DNA of 64,000 bases from Daucus carota subsp. sativus (GCF_001625215.2 NC_030384.2:31174527-31238526), one strand, 5' to 3'; shown: positions 24,543-36,800, counted from the stretch's first letter. The notes: generated from the sequence alone by a model not told the origin. Program-made: numbers and translations.

Positions 24543-27500
24543 TACTCCCTCCGTCCCTCTCATTTCTTTACACTTTTTTTTTTGCATTGCTCGACACGCA
24601 TTTTGAGGCGCATATAAAACATAGTTCCATAACTTTGTTTTGAAAATTTTCTTTTTTGTATAAAAGCTTAGATAGTAAGTTTTTATTCAGAAGAAAAAAA
24701 GTTCAAAGTAATTTATCAAACTATATCTATTAGAGCATTAGAATGCGTGCCGAGCCCCCGTCCCCCAATGTAAATAGTTGAGAGGGATGAGGGAGTGGTA
24801 TTCCACATTAGAATCACATATTGTATATATTCTATAACAGAATTTATAATAAAACTAATAATTTGTGATGATGTACTACGAAACTCTGTATAAGAGGGAT
24901 GTCTCTAGAATGTTGGCGTGTATATGTGTGTGTGTCTGTGAAGTGTTGAGATAGTTAACCCTTTACTCATACTACACAGTGGCACTTTCTAGTTTCTAAA
25001 TCTGCAACTTTGCCTAGGATGCTGAAGTGACAATGCTTGGTGTGATTCCAAGTATTGTAAGGACATGGAAAACTACTAATTGTACAGATAGCTATGATTG
25101 GTCGGCCATTCGGTAAGTGAATGTTTTGTGTTTCACTTGACAAGTATCAGATTATGACAGTTTTGTATAATAGAGAAATAGCTCGACATGTTGTGTCCAG
25201 CTTTGTACATAGTTCCCTTCGTATATATTGCTGAAATAATTTTTTTCAAATGAAGTTGCTTTGGATCCACTGGTGAAGCATCAAACGTAGATGAGTATCT
25301 TTGGCTAATGGGAAGAGCTAATTACAAGCCTGTTATCGAGTATTGTGGTGGTACTGAGATTGGAGGTGGATTTGTAACTGGATCGCTACTGCAGCGTCAA
25401 TCTCTAGCAGCCTTTAGCACACCTGCTATGGGGTGTAGTCTCTTTATTATTGGCAATGATGGAATTCCTATAGTAAGCATTTTTATGTTCTTGCACCCAT
25501 GAAATAATAGATCTATTTGTCATTAAAAATTTGAAAACTGGAGTTAACATGTGCAGGTAACACAATTGCTTAACTTTTATACTTTATCTTCCCTTAAAAA
25601 TACTATATTTAGAATCCGAGTAAGTTCCCATGTCAATAACTTCTTGTTTCAATAGTAAAGACATTTGTTTGAACCATAAACTTCGTTTCAACCAAACAAG
25701 ACTATTCGTCAAAGGAGGCAAACTGGTAATATTGTTAAACTGATAATGGCTTGATACACAAAAAGTATGCATTTTAGCCATGCCATTAAAGTTTTTCATA
25801 AAATAAACTTGAACGAAAGTGTTAGATTCATGTCTATCTTTCTTGATGGGGTAGTAGCCTTCGAATGGAATTACATTAAGAGTTCCTCACAGGAGATTTA
25901 CTTGATAACTGTAGATGATAGAAAACCTAGTCTGGTTTCATCTTTTCTTGAAGAGTTGGATATTTAATCAATGACAGGATTAATCGATTTATAGAATAAA
26001 ATCAGACACCCTCAAAGAATGCAAACAGCAAATACGTTTATGGTTTATTCAAAGGTCAAAGTCGAATACATTCAACATCTTTTTTGTATAAATTTTAAAT
26101 AATCTTTATATATACCATCTGTGCTGCCTTAGGTTATTGATAATCATGTCAAATGCTTGTAGTTATTTGATGTTATTATTTTCCATCTTGTTTGTCTCAT
26201 GTCATTAATCTGAGCTTACATCTATTACAGTTGTAAAGTATCCTCATTTTATTTGACGTTTTTTTTTAATGTTTGAGAGCTGTAGAAGAGCATGCTACTT
26301 AATATATAATATTAAATTCGTTTCTAAAACATTTAAACTGATCTATTGTGCCTCAATATAGCCACCAAAAGTTCCTGGAATTGGTGAATTGGCACTTTAT
26401 CCCTTCATATTCGGCTCATCAAGCATACTACTAAATGGGAATCACTATAATGTCTACTTTAAAGATATGCCTTCATGGCATGGAAAGGTAGGTAAATTGT
26501 TCCTTCATGTTTGAATGGTTTATAGCTTTTAATGGATATCAACTCATTTCTGGTCCTCTTCTAGATGCTAAGAAGACATGGGGACATGTTTGAGCTTACT
26601 TCAAATGGATACTATCATGCGCATGGTCGTGCAGATGATACAATGAATCTTGGTGGTATCAAGGTCTAAATCTTGCCTGTAGGAAGCTTTATGACGATAT
26701 TTTATAAGTGTGCGTTCCGTGCAGATTTCAAAGTCACAACTTATTAATAAGAATACCCACATATAAGCATTTCAATATTATTGGTAAAATACATGCTTTC
26801 TTTCAGATTCAATTTTATGACTAAATTTTGGGTATCTATTACAATATTAGTTCCACAGAAGCCAAGTCATTTTATTATATATTTAGACCTTTATGCTTCA
26901 CTCTCGTGACCCTCAGATACTTGTGCTGTCTGTAGTTTATTGATGTTGAGCATAAATAAAATAATTAATTCTTAATGACTAAACAAGAAATAATTAATTT
27001 CTGATTGATTTAATGTTATGATTTTAAAATAAACTTGGTTGTAATCTGTTATGACGTCTGATCATATTGGGTAAGTTTGGCACCTAAGTTGGGTTTCGGG
27101 ATGAATCTAGTGTCTTAATGAATCTCATTGCTTCAACTCTGATAAAAAGAAAGTATCCTTATAAATATATAATAGGTCATTGCTCCATAAAGAATACCTT
27201 TATATAAACAATAATAAACAACACTATACAATCTAACCTAAAATTTCATATAAATTCTAGTTTTAAATTAGTTAGCCTTTTATTGTGAATAATAATAATT
27301 GAATCTAACATGAATTTATCAACAAATTAAAATAAATGTAACATGATTTTATGTAAATTTATTATTCAAGCAACGTATATAAGATTCTATACAAGATTCT
27401 ATAACATTTGAATTTTGAAATTTTGATGAGATTCTATATGTCAAGCTTAATTATTGTTAAACTTAGTGATTCTAAACTTAACAAATCATTTTATTATGAA

Positions 27501-28093
27501 AAATGAAGTGTTATGATAGTGTTCTTTATTGTTTCCTTATTTGATGGTGTTCTTTGTGGAGTGCAACCTATATATGTATTACTACGGAAGAGAGGAATTT
27601 GGTAGTTATTGTCAACTGACTTTATGCCTAGCATAACTAAAAAGTTAAATACTTCATCCTGTGTGCAGGTAAGCTCGGTTGAGATAGAGCGTATTACTAA
27701 TGCGGTTGATGACTCTGTCCATGAGACAGCAGCCATAGGGGTGCCACCACAGGGAGGTGGACCCGAGAGATTGGTTATTGCTGTTGTTTTTAAAGATTCA
27801 AATGTGTCCACACCGGATTTAGACAAGTTGAGGGTATCTTTGAATTCCGCACTGCAGAAGAAATTGAACCCACTGTTTAAGGTATTACCCACCGTCATTA
27901 AACTAGCCACTTTTATATAAAACATTTTCGAGTATATAAGATATATTTTCTGAACCTTGTTCCATTTATATTGTTTTTTTAGGTGTCTCATATTGTTCCC
28001 GTCTCATCTCTTCCCAGAACAGCAACAAATAAGGTTATGAGACGAATTTTGCGACAGCAGTTCACCAAAATTGACCAAAACTCTAAGCTGTGA
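9902..28093 (+). CDS. AAE18: Peroxisomal acyl-activating enzyme, AAE17/AAE18 type
   Basis: Fourteen exons: 9902-10155, 11083-11212, 11289-11557, 12094-12298, 12909-12949, 13033-13158, 14084-14157, 15312-15532, 25018-25112, 25256-25472, 26362-26487, 26565-26663, 27669-27881 and 27983-28093. The joined frame is 726 codons plus stop with no interruption, close to the usual length of this plant family. It is an AMP-forming ligase that turns a carboxylic acid into its CoA ester via an acyl-adenylate. Core motifs are visible: [14 protein letters not shown] (P-loop, split by intron 7), [17 protein letters not shown] and the C-terminal lysine region [11 protein letters not shown]. The last residues are S-K-L, a canonical type 1 peroxisomal targeting signal. 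The Arabidopsis homologue activates auxin-like phenoxybutyrates; the natural substrate here is unknown. Intron 8 (15533-25017) is full of nested transposons, yet the flanking exons stay in frame. Confidence 0.93.
10713..10772. repeat. Tandem array, about three copies of a 21-bp unit
   Basis: The unit TGTCATTATTATTTGACAAGC is repeated about 2.9 times head to tail in intron 1 of the AAE gene. Each unit carries the short inverted pair TGTCA...TGACA. Confidence 0.85.
11700..11990. repeat. Dispersed-repeat fragments with B-box-like motif in AAE intron 3
   Basis: Two related blocks (AAGGTCTCCTT ... ACACCTTAAGGTTTTGGG) lie about 220 bp apart, the first followed by GGTTTGAACCC, which resembles a pol III B box. 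This could be a SINE relic or a microduplication. No tail or target duplication was found. Confidence 0.35.
13428..13460. mobile_element. Solo end of a hAT MITE in AAE intron 6
   Basis: The stretch AACCGCACCGCCCGCACCGC followed by GATCACCCCTA matches the right end of the complete element at 29977-30833. No left partner was found nearby, so this is a truncated copy. Confidence 0.55.
13500..13758. mobile_element. Stowaway-like MITE in AAE intron 6
   Basis: 259 bp with long matching inverted ends (left CTCCCTCCATCTCATTTTTA, right its near-complement ending GGAACGGAGGGAG) and TA at both flanks, the Tc1/mariner-type signature. Confidence 0.85.
14306..14409. repeat. Direct repeat pair in AAE intron 7
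   Basis: The 26-base word that begins TTGGCCTTGGGGCAAAAAAA occurs at about 14306 and again at about 14381. A second repeated phrase (AATAAGAATCG) follows at 14425-14460. Likely a local duplication. Confidence 0.6.
16296..16605. mobile_element. Microsatellite-bounded element A (AAE intron 8)
   Basis: The left end GGCAAATGATCAAATA and the right end (complement GCAAACGATCAATTAG) form an imperfect inverted repeat of about 45 bp. The element is preceded by (TA)n and followed by TATGTATGTATG and (CA)n. The interior is a G+C-rich block with GGCCCCACTCAAT and related words shared with elements B and F. Confidence 0.65.
16643..17015. mobile_element. Microsatellite-bounded element B (AAE intron 8)
   Basis: It starts GGGTCCTACTCAATAAAAAC directly after a (CA)n/TA tract and ends GTATTTGAGCAATTGCC directly before TATATATAT. 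The G+C-rich interior (ATGGGCCTAGACGGGGTC, GGTGGGCCC) is related to A and F. Ends are of two types: a CTCCAATAAAAAC-like end and a TTTGAGCAATTGCC-like end. Confidence 0.65.
17331..18239. mobile_element. Mutator-like (possible Pack-MULE) element with 9-bp duplication
   Basis: The terminal inverted repeats are over 100 bp and begin GAGTAAATGACAAAGTGG at both ends. An exact 9-bp direct repeat GGTTAAATA flanks it (17322-17330 and 18240-18248), the hallmark of Mutator-type transposition. The non-repeat interior (about 17500-18090) is more G+C-rich than its surroundings and has gene-like composition, with short open frames on both strands (17600-17836 plus, 17657-17881 minus). Neither gives a protein I recognise. 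Captured host sequence is possible but unproven. Confidence 0.85.
18611..22186 (-). mobile_element. hAT transposon, 3,576 bp, with 8-bp target duplication
   Basis: The ends are CATACTTGTTAAGGCG and, on the other strand, CATAGTTGTTAAGACG, a 14 of 16 inverted match. An exact 8-bp direct repeat ATTTGGAT flanks it (18603-18610 and 22187-22194). Just inside both ends are clusters of the palindromic word GCCTAGGC(G), probably transposase-binding sites. It sits inside the right arm of the hairpin element 17321-22376, so it arrived later. It encodes a minus-strand transposase that is now broken. Confidence 0.93.
18879..21588 (-). pseudogene. hAT transposase with BED finger and dimerisation domain, disabled
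   Basis: From the 5' side on the minus strand there is a BED-type zinc finger ([19 protein letters not shown]) encoded near 21480, a central DUF659/RNase-H-like region (21021-19903, including [18 protein letters not shown] and [17 protein letters not shown]), and a hAT C-terminal dimerisation region ([19 protein letters not shown]) near 19560. Three or more exons are implied: 21588 to about 19715, about 19639-19518, and about 19424 to 18879, with plausible GT/AG sites. Three lesions are visible: an in-frame TAG at 21271-21273, another at 20254-20256, and a shift of frame near 19930. The C-terminal tail is acidic. The copy is therefore unlikely to make active enzyme, though its ends might still be mobilised by a relative. 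Confidence 0.85.
22846..23444. mobile_element. Microsatellite-bounded element C (AAE intron 8)
   Basis: Bounded by ATATATATATA on the left and TATATATATAT on the right. The left end GGGTCTTGCTCCAGTACAAA and the complement of the right end GGCAAGTGCTCAAATACAAA share an inverted repeat continuing through CTCCTTA-x-TGTACAAACG. The interior has long (CCA)n/(ACC)n triplet runs with several CT-dinucleotide runs. Confidence 0.7.
23458..23786. mobile_element. Microsatellite-bounded element D (AAE intron 8)
   Basis: It starts GGTGCTACTCTACTACAAAC just after the TA tract that ends element C and finishes TTTGATCACTAGCC just before another TA tract. The end types match those of B, C and F. Confidence 0.65.
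23805..24493. mobile_element. Microsatellite-bounded element E (AAE intron 8)
   Basis: It opens GGCTAATGATCAAATAGAAA after (TA)n and closes with GGAGTAAAACTC before a 47-base (TA)n tract (24494-24540). The interior is a purine-rich (GGTGGA)n-like triplet repeat. Short open frames across it (for example 23979-24290) are products of that repeat, not genes. Confidence 0.65.
24494..24540. repeat. (TA)n microsatellite
   Basis: About 47 bases of uninterrupted TA dinucleotides at the junction of element E and a Stowaway-like MITE. Confidence 0.9.
24545..24796. mobile_element. Stowaway-like MITE (AAE intron 8)
   Basis: The left end CTCCCTCCGTCCCTCTCATT and the right end GAGAGGGATGAGGGAGTG are inverted partners. 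The right flank has mutated from TA. Confidence 0.7.
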
Positions 28094-28695
28094 GCTTCAT
28101 TAATCTCAAAACGTGTTTCAACTCCTTTTTATGTTCATAACAAGTATATAGTGGTACTTCTGTAGCTTAGTGATCCATTGATTTGGAATATATAGTATAT
28201 ATGTAACTATAGGTTACCATCATAGATATCGTATATAGAACCTTAGGATAATCTGTCATTCGGTTTACTATTAGGAAGATACAATCAATATTGATAATTG
28301 AAATTGTACTTGTATTTATGAATTTGAATCTCAGTTGTAATAAATCAAGTAAATCCATGACTATCCTGTTAGAGCATCTCCAACCCTCTAAAAAAACCCT
28401 TAGTTTTAAATGGATAAATGATACCGTAAATAAAATTATAAAGAACATTTAAAAAAATATTGCATTCCCCTTGTCTAAAAATTTAGCCAACCCGGTGATG
28501 TTGGTTATATATATCAAAGCCCAAGACACCCGTAGCAAGATTCCATTATCTATTAACATAATAAAATAATATATTGTATTTATAACAACTTGAAATAATA
28601 ATAACATACTATGTTTAAAATATAGCCAATACATCAGAGGACAAAACCTTATGGTTTCAACAAATTTACAAATTTTACATAATCAATATTTTATA

Positions 28696-28944
28696 CTCCC
28701 TCCGTCGCTCCCATTGTTTACTAATGGTTGAGCGTGGAGATTAAGAAAATGTATAAAGTAGTGGGAAAGAGAAAGAGAAGTGGGTAAATTTGTGAGACCA
28801 ATTGATATTTAATGTATAAAGTGAGTATAGCGGAGGAAAGTAGTGGATGTATTTAATTTTATATTATAAATTTTCTATTTTTGACAGGTTTTGAAATGTA
28901 AAAAATAGAATGGATATCCTGAAAAATGGTTGGGATAGAGGGAA
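28696..28944. mobile_element. Stowaway-like MITE, intergenic
   Basis: Left end CTCCCTCCGTCGCTCCCATT after TA; right end AATGGTTGGGATAGAGGGA. The ends are inverted but diverged. Confidence 0.65.
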
Positions 28945-29976
28945 TATTATTTTAGCCAGCATGCCCTTATATCAAAACTAAGTTTAAAATTTAAAAAAAA
29001 AAAACAACTAAGTTTTGCAAAAATATTAATCCCAAATCTTAGTGAGTCATCAAAGTAGGATCTTGTACATGTAGTTAATATAGATGTAAACTTCAACTAT
29101 CAATCAATATTTTTCAATTAAATCGAAACTAATATCAGGAGCTACAAGTAAAATGGTATCTCTATATTTTTTTAAGGAAAGGGTATGTTATCATAAAGAT
29201 GAATTTAGCAATCTTGCTTTCTTGCACTTTTTGTTGGGAATTAATTGGCTCCAAGCAATAGTTTATTTATATGTACTCATGTAATATTTCATTATTGATT
29301 AAAGTTGAAATGAATAAGATCTCAGGATTTATTGTGTGTTTTTTGCCAATTCTTTGTGGAGATAGGTATTTACCCTTGTTTTTAACATGTCCTGCATATG
29401 ATATAATATGATATCAGAGTCACCGTTCCTCCCTCCAAACACTGCCTTCATACATACTCCCACAACCTTCACCTTTACCAAACACGTTGCCTAATGCCTA
29501 CAATTAAAAAAAGAAATGACAGCCACCAGAAACCTCCGACCAAAGCCTAGAGCCATCACTAGCAAAGTGCCTTGTTCCTGCAGTTTTAAAATATACACAA
29601 CAGCCAGTCCCTGATTAACATGAGATGATTAGCCAGGTGACTTGTAGCTTGAGACAAAAACCTTTACCCGAAATTACCAATCAACTCCTTCCTCAATTTG
29701 TTGAAACTTGCATTATATCAATAAAGATTGCCGGACATTTTTTTAACAATAGTAGGGTTTAAACCAGGTCGATACATGCTAACCAAGGTACTTTTATCAT
29801 GATTAAAATCTAAACGAGCGGACAAGTGACAAAACTTACTAGTATAAATAATCTATACCAAATGTGATGACCTAAATCTCCAAGACAATTTTCCAACTCA
29901 TCACATGCCTTTTGCTCTATACAATCATCTAATTATAACCATGAGGAGGGCACTCTTCTTCCCCTTTAACAAATGT

Positions 29977-30833
29977 TAGGGGTGATCAAAAAACCGCCCA
30001 AACCGCACCGCAAAACGCGGTTTTAAAACTTTGTGGTGCGGTTGCGGTTTGAATTTTTCCCAAACCGCGCGGTGTGGTGCGGGTTGCGGTTTGACATATT
30101 ACTAGTGCGGTTCAAACTGCACCGCACCACAATGTTGTAATATATATAAATATATTAGTGATTGTCGAATAAAATTTTATTATATACATATATATTATTT
30201 ATAATTATGTTATATATATTTGTTAAATCTTTTCAAATAATAGTTAATTATTATTTTATTAATCTCAAGTTACTATTATACCATATTTGTATGAAATGAT
30301 TATATTATTATAATATGTCTCTTAGTACTCATATTTATTATTATATTTACATTTTTGTTTGCATTATTTTAGTAGTTGTAACTCTGAAATGATAAATATC
30401 ATATAAATTCATTACAAGAAAAGATTTTAGTTATTGTATATTTAAAGGGAATTGATAAATAAGCTCCAAAATTTACTATTTAAGCTCCAATTCAATTTTT
30501 TTAGTTATCCAAGTCTCACTATCACCACTAATATGGATGAAATATGTGGAGAAGGCATGGGTAAATATGATATAAAATTTGGATTTGGAGCTTAAATAGT
30601 AAACTGTGGAGCTTATTTATCAATTCTCTATTTAAATTTTATTTCTAACTTCAACTAAAAATATTTATTCCTAAGCATGCAAACCGCACAAACCGCACCG
30701 TACTGCATTTTTGCGGTGCGGTTTACGCGGTTTTTATGCTAGCGCTGTGCGGTTGCGGTTTGAGTTTTCAACCAAACCGCATACGCTGTTTGGTATGCGG
30801 TTTTAAAGAAAAACCACACCGCGATCACCCCTA
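29977..30833. mobile_element. Non-autonomous hAT element, AACCGCACCGC type
   Basis: 857 bp with inverted ends TAGGGGTGATC and an exact 8-bp direct repeat ACAAATGT at 29969-29976 and 30834-30841. Both subterminal regions are packed with AACCGCACCGC, GCGGTTTG and GTGCGGTT words in both orientations. No open frame of note. A second small MITE is inserted in the interior. Confidence 0.92.
30448..30628. mobile_element. Small hairpin MITE nested in the hAT element
   Basis: 181 bp. The ends GGGAATTGATAAATAAGCTC and its inverted partner (one mismatch) extend for about 40 bp each. An 8-bp direct repeat TATTTAAA flanks it at 30440-30447 and 30629-30636. Confidence 0.85.
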
Positions 30834-33800
30834 ACAAATGTTACCCTTTTAACCGAGTTCGGTGTTTTGGGTTAAAGACATTTAAAAGTATTTATGACAT
30901 GTCTCTTGGCAGTTAAAGCACATTTGACCCCAATCATAGTGAATTTTTTTGATTTTGATTCCAAGCACCACAAACTTCAGCCACCACCATTAGCCGCCAG
31001 TATCCACACTAGCAGCTAGTAGCCATCTTCCACCATGACAACCCTTGAGTTTAGTTGCTACATGCATTATTTTCAACATGTTAATACATTAAAGTACAAA
31101 TTCCAAAATACTAAGGACTTTTGACTTTTGGAATTTGAACTTAAAGCACAAGGAGAAGCTTTTCAATGAACCTTTGGCACGATAATAGACTAATTCAGTA
31201 GTCGGTAATAGTTAAAACTACTAAAGGAAGAAGAAAGCGGTACTTTGTCAGAATGACTACAATAGCTTGGAAGCAGAGATCAGGAATAAGTACAAATGAA
31301 AAGAGGCTAGGTGAAGGATAACTAGAGGCAGAAGGGAATGAGGGAGATAAGAAAAGATAATATAATAGTGGAAGAAGATAAATCTTGGATGGGTGGTGTA
31401 AAATAAAATGACTTTACTCACCTAAAATAAAATGAATAATGTGACATATTTGATGGAATGTAGTAAAGTTGATAATATATATGTTTCATAAATCTCAACC
31501 AGTGACCTTAGAGCTCATTCCATTCTTCCACCCAAACACAACTTAATAGTCTTACATTGTACAAGAGTCTCCGTCCCTCCCTTTAGCCATAAAAATTGTC
31601 CCAGTCATTCTGTTCATACTTCTGCACTTGTTATTTTGTTATGTATGTTGGCATATTACCTATTTATATCTTCGATCTCCTTGAGTTTAGTTGCTAAAAT
31701 CCCTAGATTGATAAATAGTTCCATATGATTGTCCTTTGTAACCTCAGCTGTTCCTAAAATCAGTTCAGGTATGTTGCTATTTTCTGGTCCTAGTGATTAT
31801 GATTTCACCTTTGACTGGCATTTGCTATTGACATATTATATTACAATGAATTTTTGAATTCCATCTGGAGCAATAGTTTCAAATAATTGGTGATAAAAGT
31901 TAGTATTTAGTCATGTATTAATTCTTGATATTTGTATTTTTGTTTGGTATATGCTTATGTAATTATTTATGATTACTAGCTGCATGTATCTAGTAACTAC
32001 AAAGTATCCGGTATTTTACAATGAATCATATTTATCTCTATTTCGAGCCAATAAAGTTCTTATAAACATTTCTGATATAACTTTGTACAGCAATTGAATT
32101 TTTTTCTTTTTTTTTTCCTACTTTTTAGTGCTTAAGATTATCAGTTGTTATAATCTCAGATTATAATGCTGCCGCCTTTTGTTAACGTGTAATCACTTCT
32201 TGGCACATTGTTTTTCATTCTCCATTAGTAATCCTAGGGTACTCTGGCATTCTTTTAGGATAATCTTAGTATGACAGTAACAGTCTCTGTAATATCAGTA
32301 GATATAAACAAGGAGCATAGCACCCGCTGTGATGCAGCAAGATGGAAAACCACTAATTAATGATGAAGAAGCAGATGATAGTGAATAATGTACGAAAAAA
32401 GAAGATGAAGGCTGCAGAGGAGAAGAAGATGAAGAAGCAAGAAGTACTGTTGACGAAATAATTTGATTCTCAATTGCAGTCTGGTAATCAGTTTTAAAGT
32501 ACTGTTCCGCGGACACAGGGAGAGGCATTTAAAACAATTTTATATACATTTTTTTTTGAAAATTCAGCGGGGTTGAGAGCTTTTTCCTTTGTGAGGATAT
32601 AGTCACATCTATGTTTTAACAGACAATCGAGGCTCGTTAGTGGTATAACAACTTCTGCAGTTCATTTCAATTGTTAGAATTATACAGAGTTCATCTGCTT
32701 TCAAAGTATTGTTAAGTAAACTAGGAGGGAATCCCCTCGTTCTTTATTAAAAGGCTGGAGGTTCGATGATGCACGTCGCCAAACAGTAAATTGTTGGTGT
32801 TATGGTGTAGGGTGTTGGTGCCATTTTGAGCGCTTGTTCTGTGAGCTTGCAGGATCACTCTACTGCACTCATTGTTGGGTCATGGGTGCTGGGGGTGGTC
32901 TGAACGCTCGTGGAGTGATGTCGGAGATTGGCCGGTGACGCTCATGCTTACAAATAATAACTTTTATTTCAAGAATTAATACTAAGCGAGAAGTTACTAA
33001 ATTATTTTTTAGTTAAATTATCTTTAAAATTGATTCTGTAAAAATAAAATTACAGCGAAGTCGCAAATGATCCGTCGGGTTTTGATTCGGGTTGGGGGTT
33101 AATTCGGGTCTAATTTGATATTTGAATACTTAATAAAATAAAATTAAATAAAAATTAAAAATTATATACTCATAAAAAATATGATGATTATTTTCTTAAA
33201 TTTTAGGAATATAAAAAAGGAGTTTCACATGTTTTATTTAGTACAATAAACACGTGAAACATGCCAATTTAATTGTTTATAATCATTCAACTTATTATTT
33301 ATATTTTTATTATATTTTGATTATTTAATGCACAATAATTAAGGATAATGCAGTATTGGTGAAATGAATGTAAATTCTGTATCGCGCATGTAAACATAAG
33401 TAAAATGTTAATATGCATAATTAATAATATTTCAATATATATACTATACATTTAAAACACACACATATATAATATTGGGTTTCAGGTGAGGTCTGTGTTC
33501 GGAATACATAAGATTCAGATCCAAACTTTTTCGAGTCTAAAATAAGATCCATATCCAGATCCAAATTCAAAAATATCAGGCTCGGGTAAATTCAATCCGC
33601 TCGGAACGGGTCCGGTAAAAAGCAGGATGCCTGATCGTTAGCCACTTGAAACGATTATACATAATGATTTTCAAAGCTTACACAACTCAAAACAAAACAA
33701 AACAAAACATGATTAGGAAGAAACAATGTCGCTTATTCAACATGCAGCGCTCATGAGTCATGACTCATTAGCAGCACCAGCGACAGCTCACAAACCTTTC

Positions 33801-33844
33801 GAATTTCCAACACACTTGAAAACATTAACATAAACCTTTCGAAT

Positions 33845-36800
33845 TTAGACAAGTTGTGGCATTGATATCGGGATGGGATGAACCAGCACTGGGGTCATAA
33901 TTTCTTTGGTCTTGGTTTCCGAGGTAGTGAACCCATCGTTGTTCTGATACAGAATGTATGACACTCTTGTCATATTGAAACTTATTGTCAGAAGAGGCAT
34001 CGGAACAACCGTTGGGCGGAAAAACTCGGCGTTTATGTCTTTCCATGCACACACAAGTTGCTTGTTAAACTCAGCAAATGCGCATTCCTTTGAAGCATTG
34101 TGCTGCTTCATGTAACATTCCACAGCAGATGCCGCGTCCACGGTCTCCTTCTCCCCCTTGAAATCAATCAATTATTTACACAATCATTACAGAAACATAT
34201 ATTACAAGTGTAGTGTATTGTTCATGCATACCTCAAATTCCACCATGTCATCAAGAAGTCTACATATCAAGGATCCAGCCTTGATAAATAGCGGGTTATT
34301 AGAGATCCAATCAAGGGATTGTTTGGTAACCAAGTCCCCTGTTATTCCTACAAAGGAACTGGTTCCGAAATATATCAAAGCTGCAGTTATCAGTGCATGG
34401 TCCATATACTCTTCCACGGTCGGAACATAACCTTTGTAAAAACACTTTGCTTCATAATGGTATGATCTGGTCAATTGTTTCATCTGAAATTGTATTAAAC
34501 CCAAATGTGAAATTTATCAGGTATTATATCAAAGTGCCCGTCAGGTGCCATTCTCATAAAACACTATCAAGTGATCACCAGATCTCCAAGGGGACTCGTT
34601 TAAGTCCATATATATAATCATTATATATATCACTCTTTTAAAACTTGAAAAAAGATTAATGAAAAAGTTAACAAAGTGATGATGTTGCTACAATCTTTTT
34701 TTATTTCTTTGTAATCTTCGATTCTAGTTCTTTTTTATAATCCAGGTGGTCACAAATCATATGCTGAGTATGATTCCATTAAGTTCTCTGTTAATTATTT
34801 TTTAAGATTTACATAGTGATTCTAGTTGCTAAAATGAGTTCCTGTGGAGATCGGTAGTCACTTAGATATTTTTTGGCGAGAATGGTGGAACTTTAATATA
34901 GAACTTAAAATTTATCTGGTAAAAAAGTATCTCAAATATGATTTCAGAAGCTGATTAGCAACTCACCACTTTTTTCGCATAGTCTACACGATAGAGGGGT
35001 ATGCCTGCCTTCTTCAGGTCTTCTTCGATTTCAGTAAAAGTATCCAAAAGGACTCCATAAAAATACCTCATGTATTCTGGTAGCTGATCTGCAGCACTGA
35101 GATCCCACCTGAACTTGCAATGTCATGTTAATTTGTATACCGGTGAAAATAATTAATGGGATCATTTGTTCTATAAATCCAGATGATAATAATATTAATA
35201 ACCTCTCAATTGCATCTGTAAAGATTACAAGTTCTTCAACAGTACCATAGACATCATATATGTCATCAAGAGTTATCATGAATGCAAATATCTGATTTAG
35301 TATTTTTCTGGCTAGGGAGTGTTGGGGCTCGAAATATAGCCCCAACACCCAGAAGTAGCATTCCACCATTCTGTCTCTTGCAAATGGCAATTTCTCAGTG
35401 AAGTTAATTTTTCTCCACCACCTGAAAATTAAAAAACTTTCATACCAACAATGTAACGACGATTGCATAATATCTCCTGAGACTTCTGGTTTAACACACT
35501 TGAAGATGCCATAATTACGTACCTGGTTATCGTGACAAGCTCTCCCTGATAGACTTTCTGCAAGAGATTAAAGTCCAAAATGGCAAAATTCAGCAGTGTC
35601 TCATTATGTGAATCTTCTAGAGCATACACAGAAATGTAGCGCCTGGCCTCTACCCTATTCATGTTCCACCAGACTGGGGTCTCAAGCGCATAGATGACCT
35701 TTTTTGCTTGGAGTTCATTCTTCAATTGAGTTTTGAGACGTTCAAGATGAGATGTGGTGAAAGCCAATGCCTCTTCTAGTATATCTTCTCCATGAACCCT
35801 GAGGTGGGCAGCTTCGTACAAGCTTAACAGTCCTTCAACATCCTTGCTTAAATCCTCGTTAAAGATGCCAAGGCCATCCTTGAATTTGTTGAACACGTCT
35901 GTTGATCAAGACAACATAATGAGTATCTGTAAACTAAATATTTTTCGCGTGATTATATTATCACTTTATTTCCTTAACTTATCGACAAGAAGGGCAGAGA
36001 GATCTACTAACCAGCAGGGACGTTAAAACCATGCTGTCTGAGCAGACGAAAACAGAGAGCGACCATGAAAAGGCCATCTTGTGAACCACAGACCTCATGG
36101 TAAATATTGTAAAATTCGCTTAGTGCAGCCTCAATCTCAGCTTCGAAATGATAAGCAACACCAAGTCTCTGAATATCATTAATTAACTTAAGCTGTCGCC
36201 GAGGCTCATGAGCTGCTGCCAGTAGCATCTTCGTCACTTGTTCTTTCAGTTCCTCTGCTTTTTCTTCTGTGTCACGATCAGTCCTCTGCAAACACAAGTT
36301 ATAAAGCATCAAGCAGGGATTCTTCACTCAGCGTCGCACCGGGCACTCAATTCTTGGGAATATATTTTCAATACTCGGGGATTCTTGTTAATGACTAATT
36401 CTGTGATTAGTTGAATACTCTGTCACTTAACTACCTTATGATGTAATAATTGTGTTACTAAATAATTATATTGTAAACTGTTAAGGATATTGAACTTATT
36501 TATTCAATTATTTGGCTTAAATATAAATATAACTATTCATATACATGTTTATATATTTCCATAAATTAATATTTGCCGAATTCTCCCGCGTCCAAATTCC
36601 CATATTTTTAAATTTGTCGAACTCTCGTATTCCCGTACCATGCGCTCCGCACCTGCACTCTGCTTCTTAGCTAGTAAAGCATACAGGCATGCAAATAGAA
36701 ATGTGCATGCGGGTCTCTCCACAACAATCCAAAAAGAAGATTAATTATCATGAAATAGCAGCTATGAGCAACTGTGATTAAGCTTATATGATGGAGATAA

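Larger units (their letters stand above)
28094..33844. other. Intergenic region, 5.75 kb, repeats only
   Basis: Between the AAE stop and the terpene synthase stop I find no credible gene. Apart from the elements listed separately there is a Tourist-like left end at 28372 (GAGCATCTCCAACCCTC after TTA) without a clear partner. A stretch at about 33060-33630 has CGGGTT/CGGGTC words at both ends and may be another decayed hAT MITE. The rest is A-T-rich with no recognised content. Confidence 0.5.

Noticed and set aside
32295-32528. 77-codon minus-strand frame with serine run
   Set aside because: Low complexity and no supporting features.
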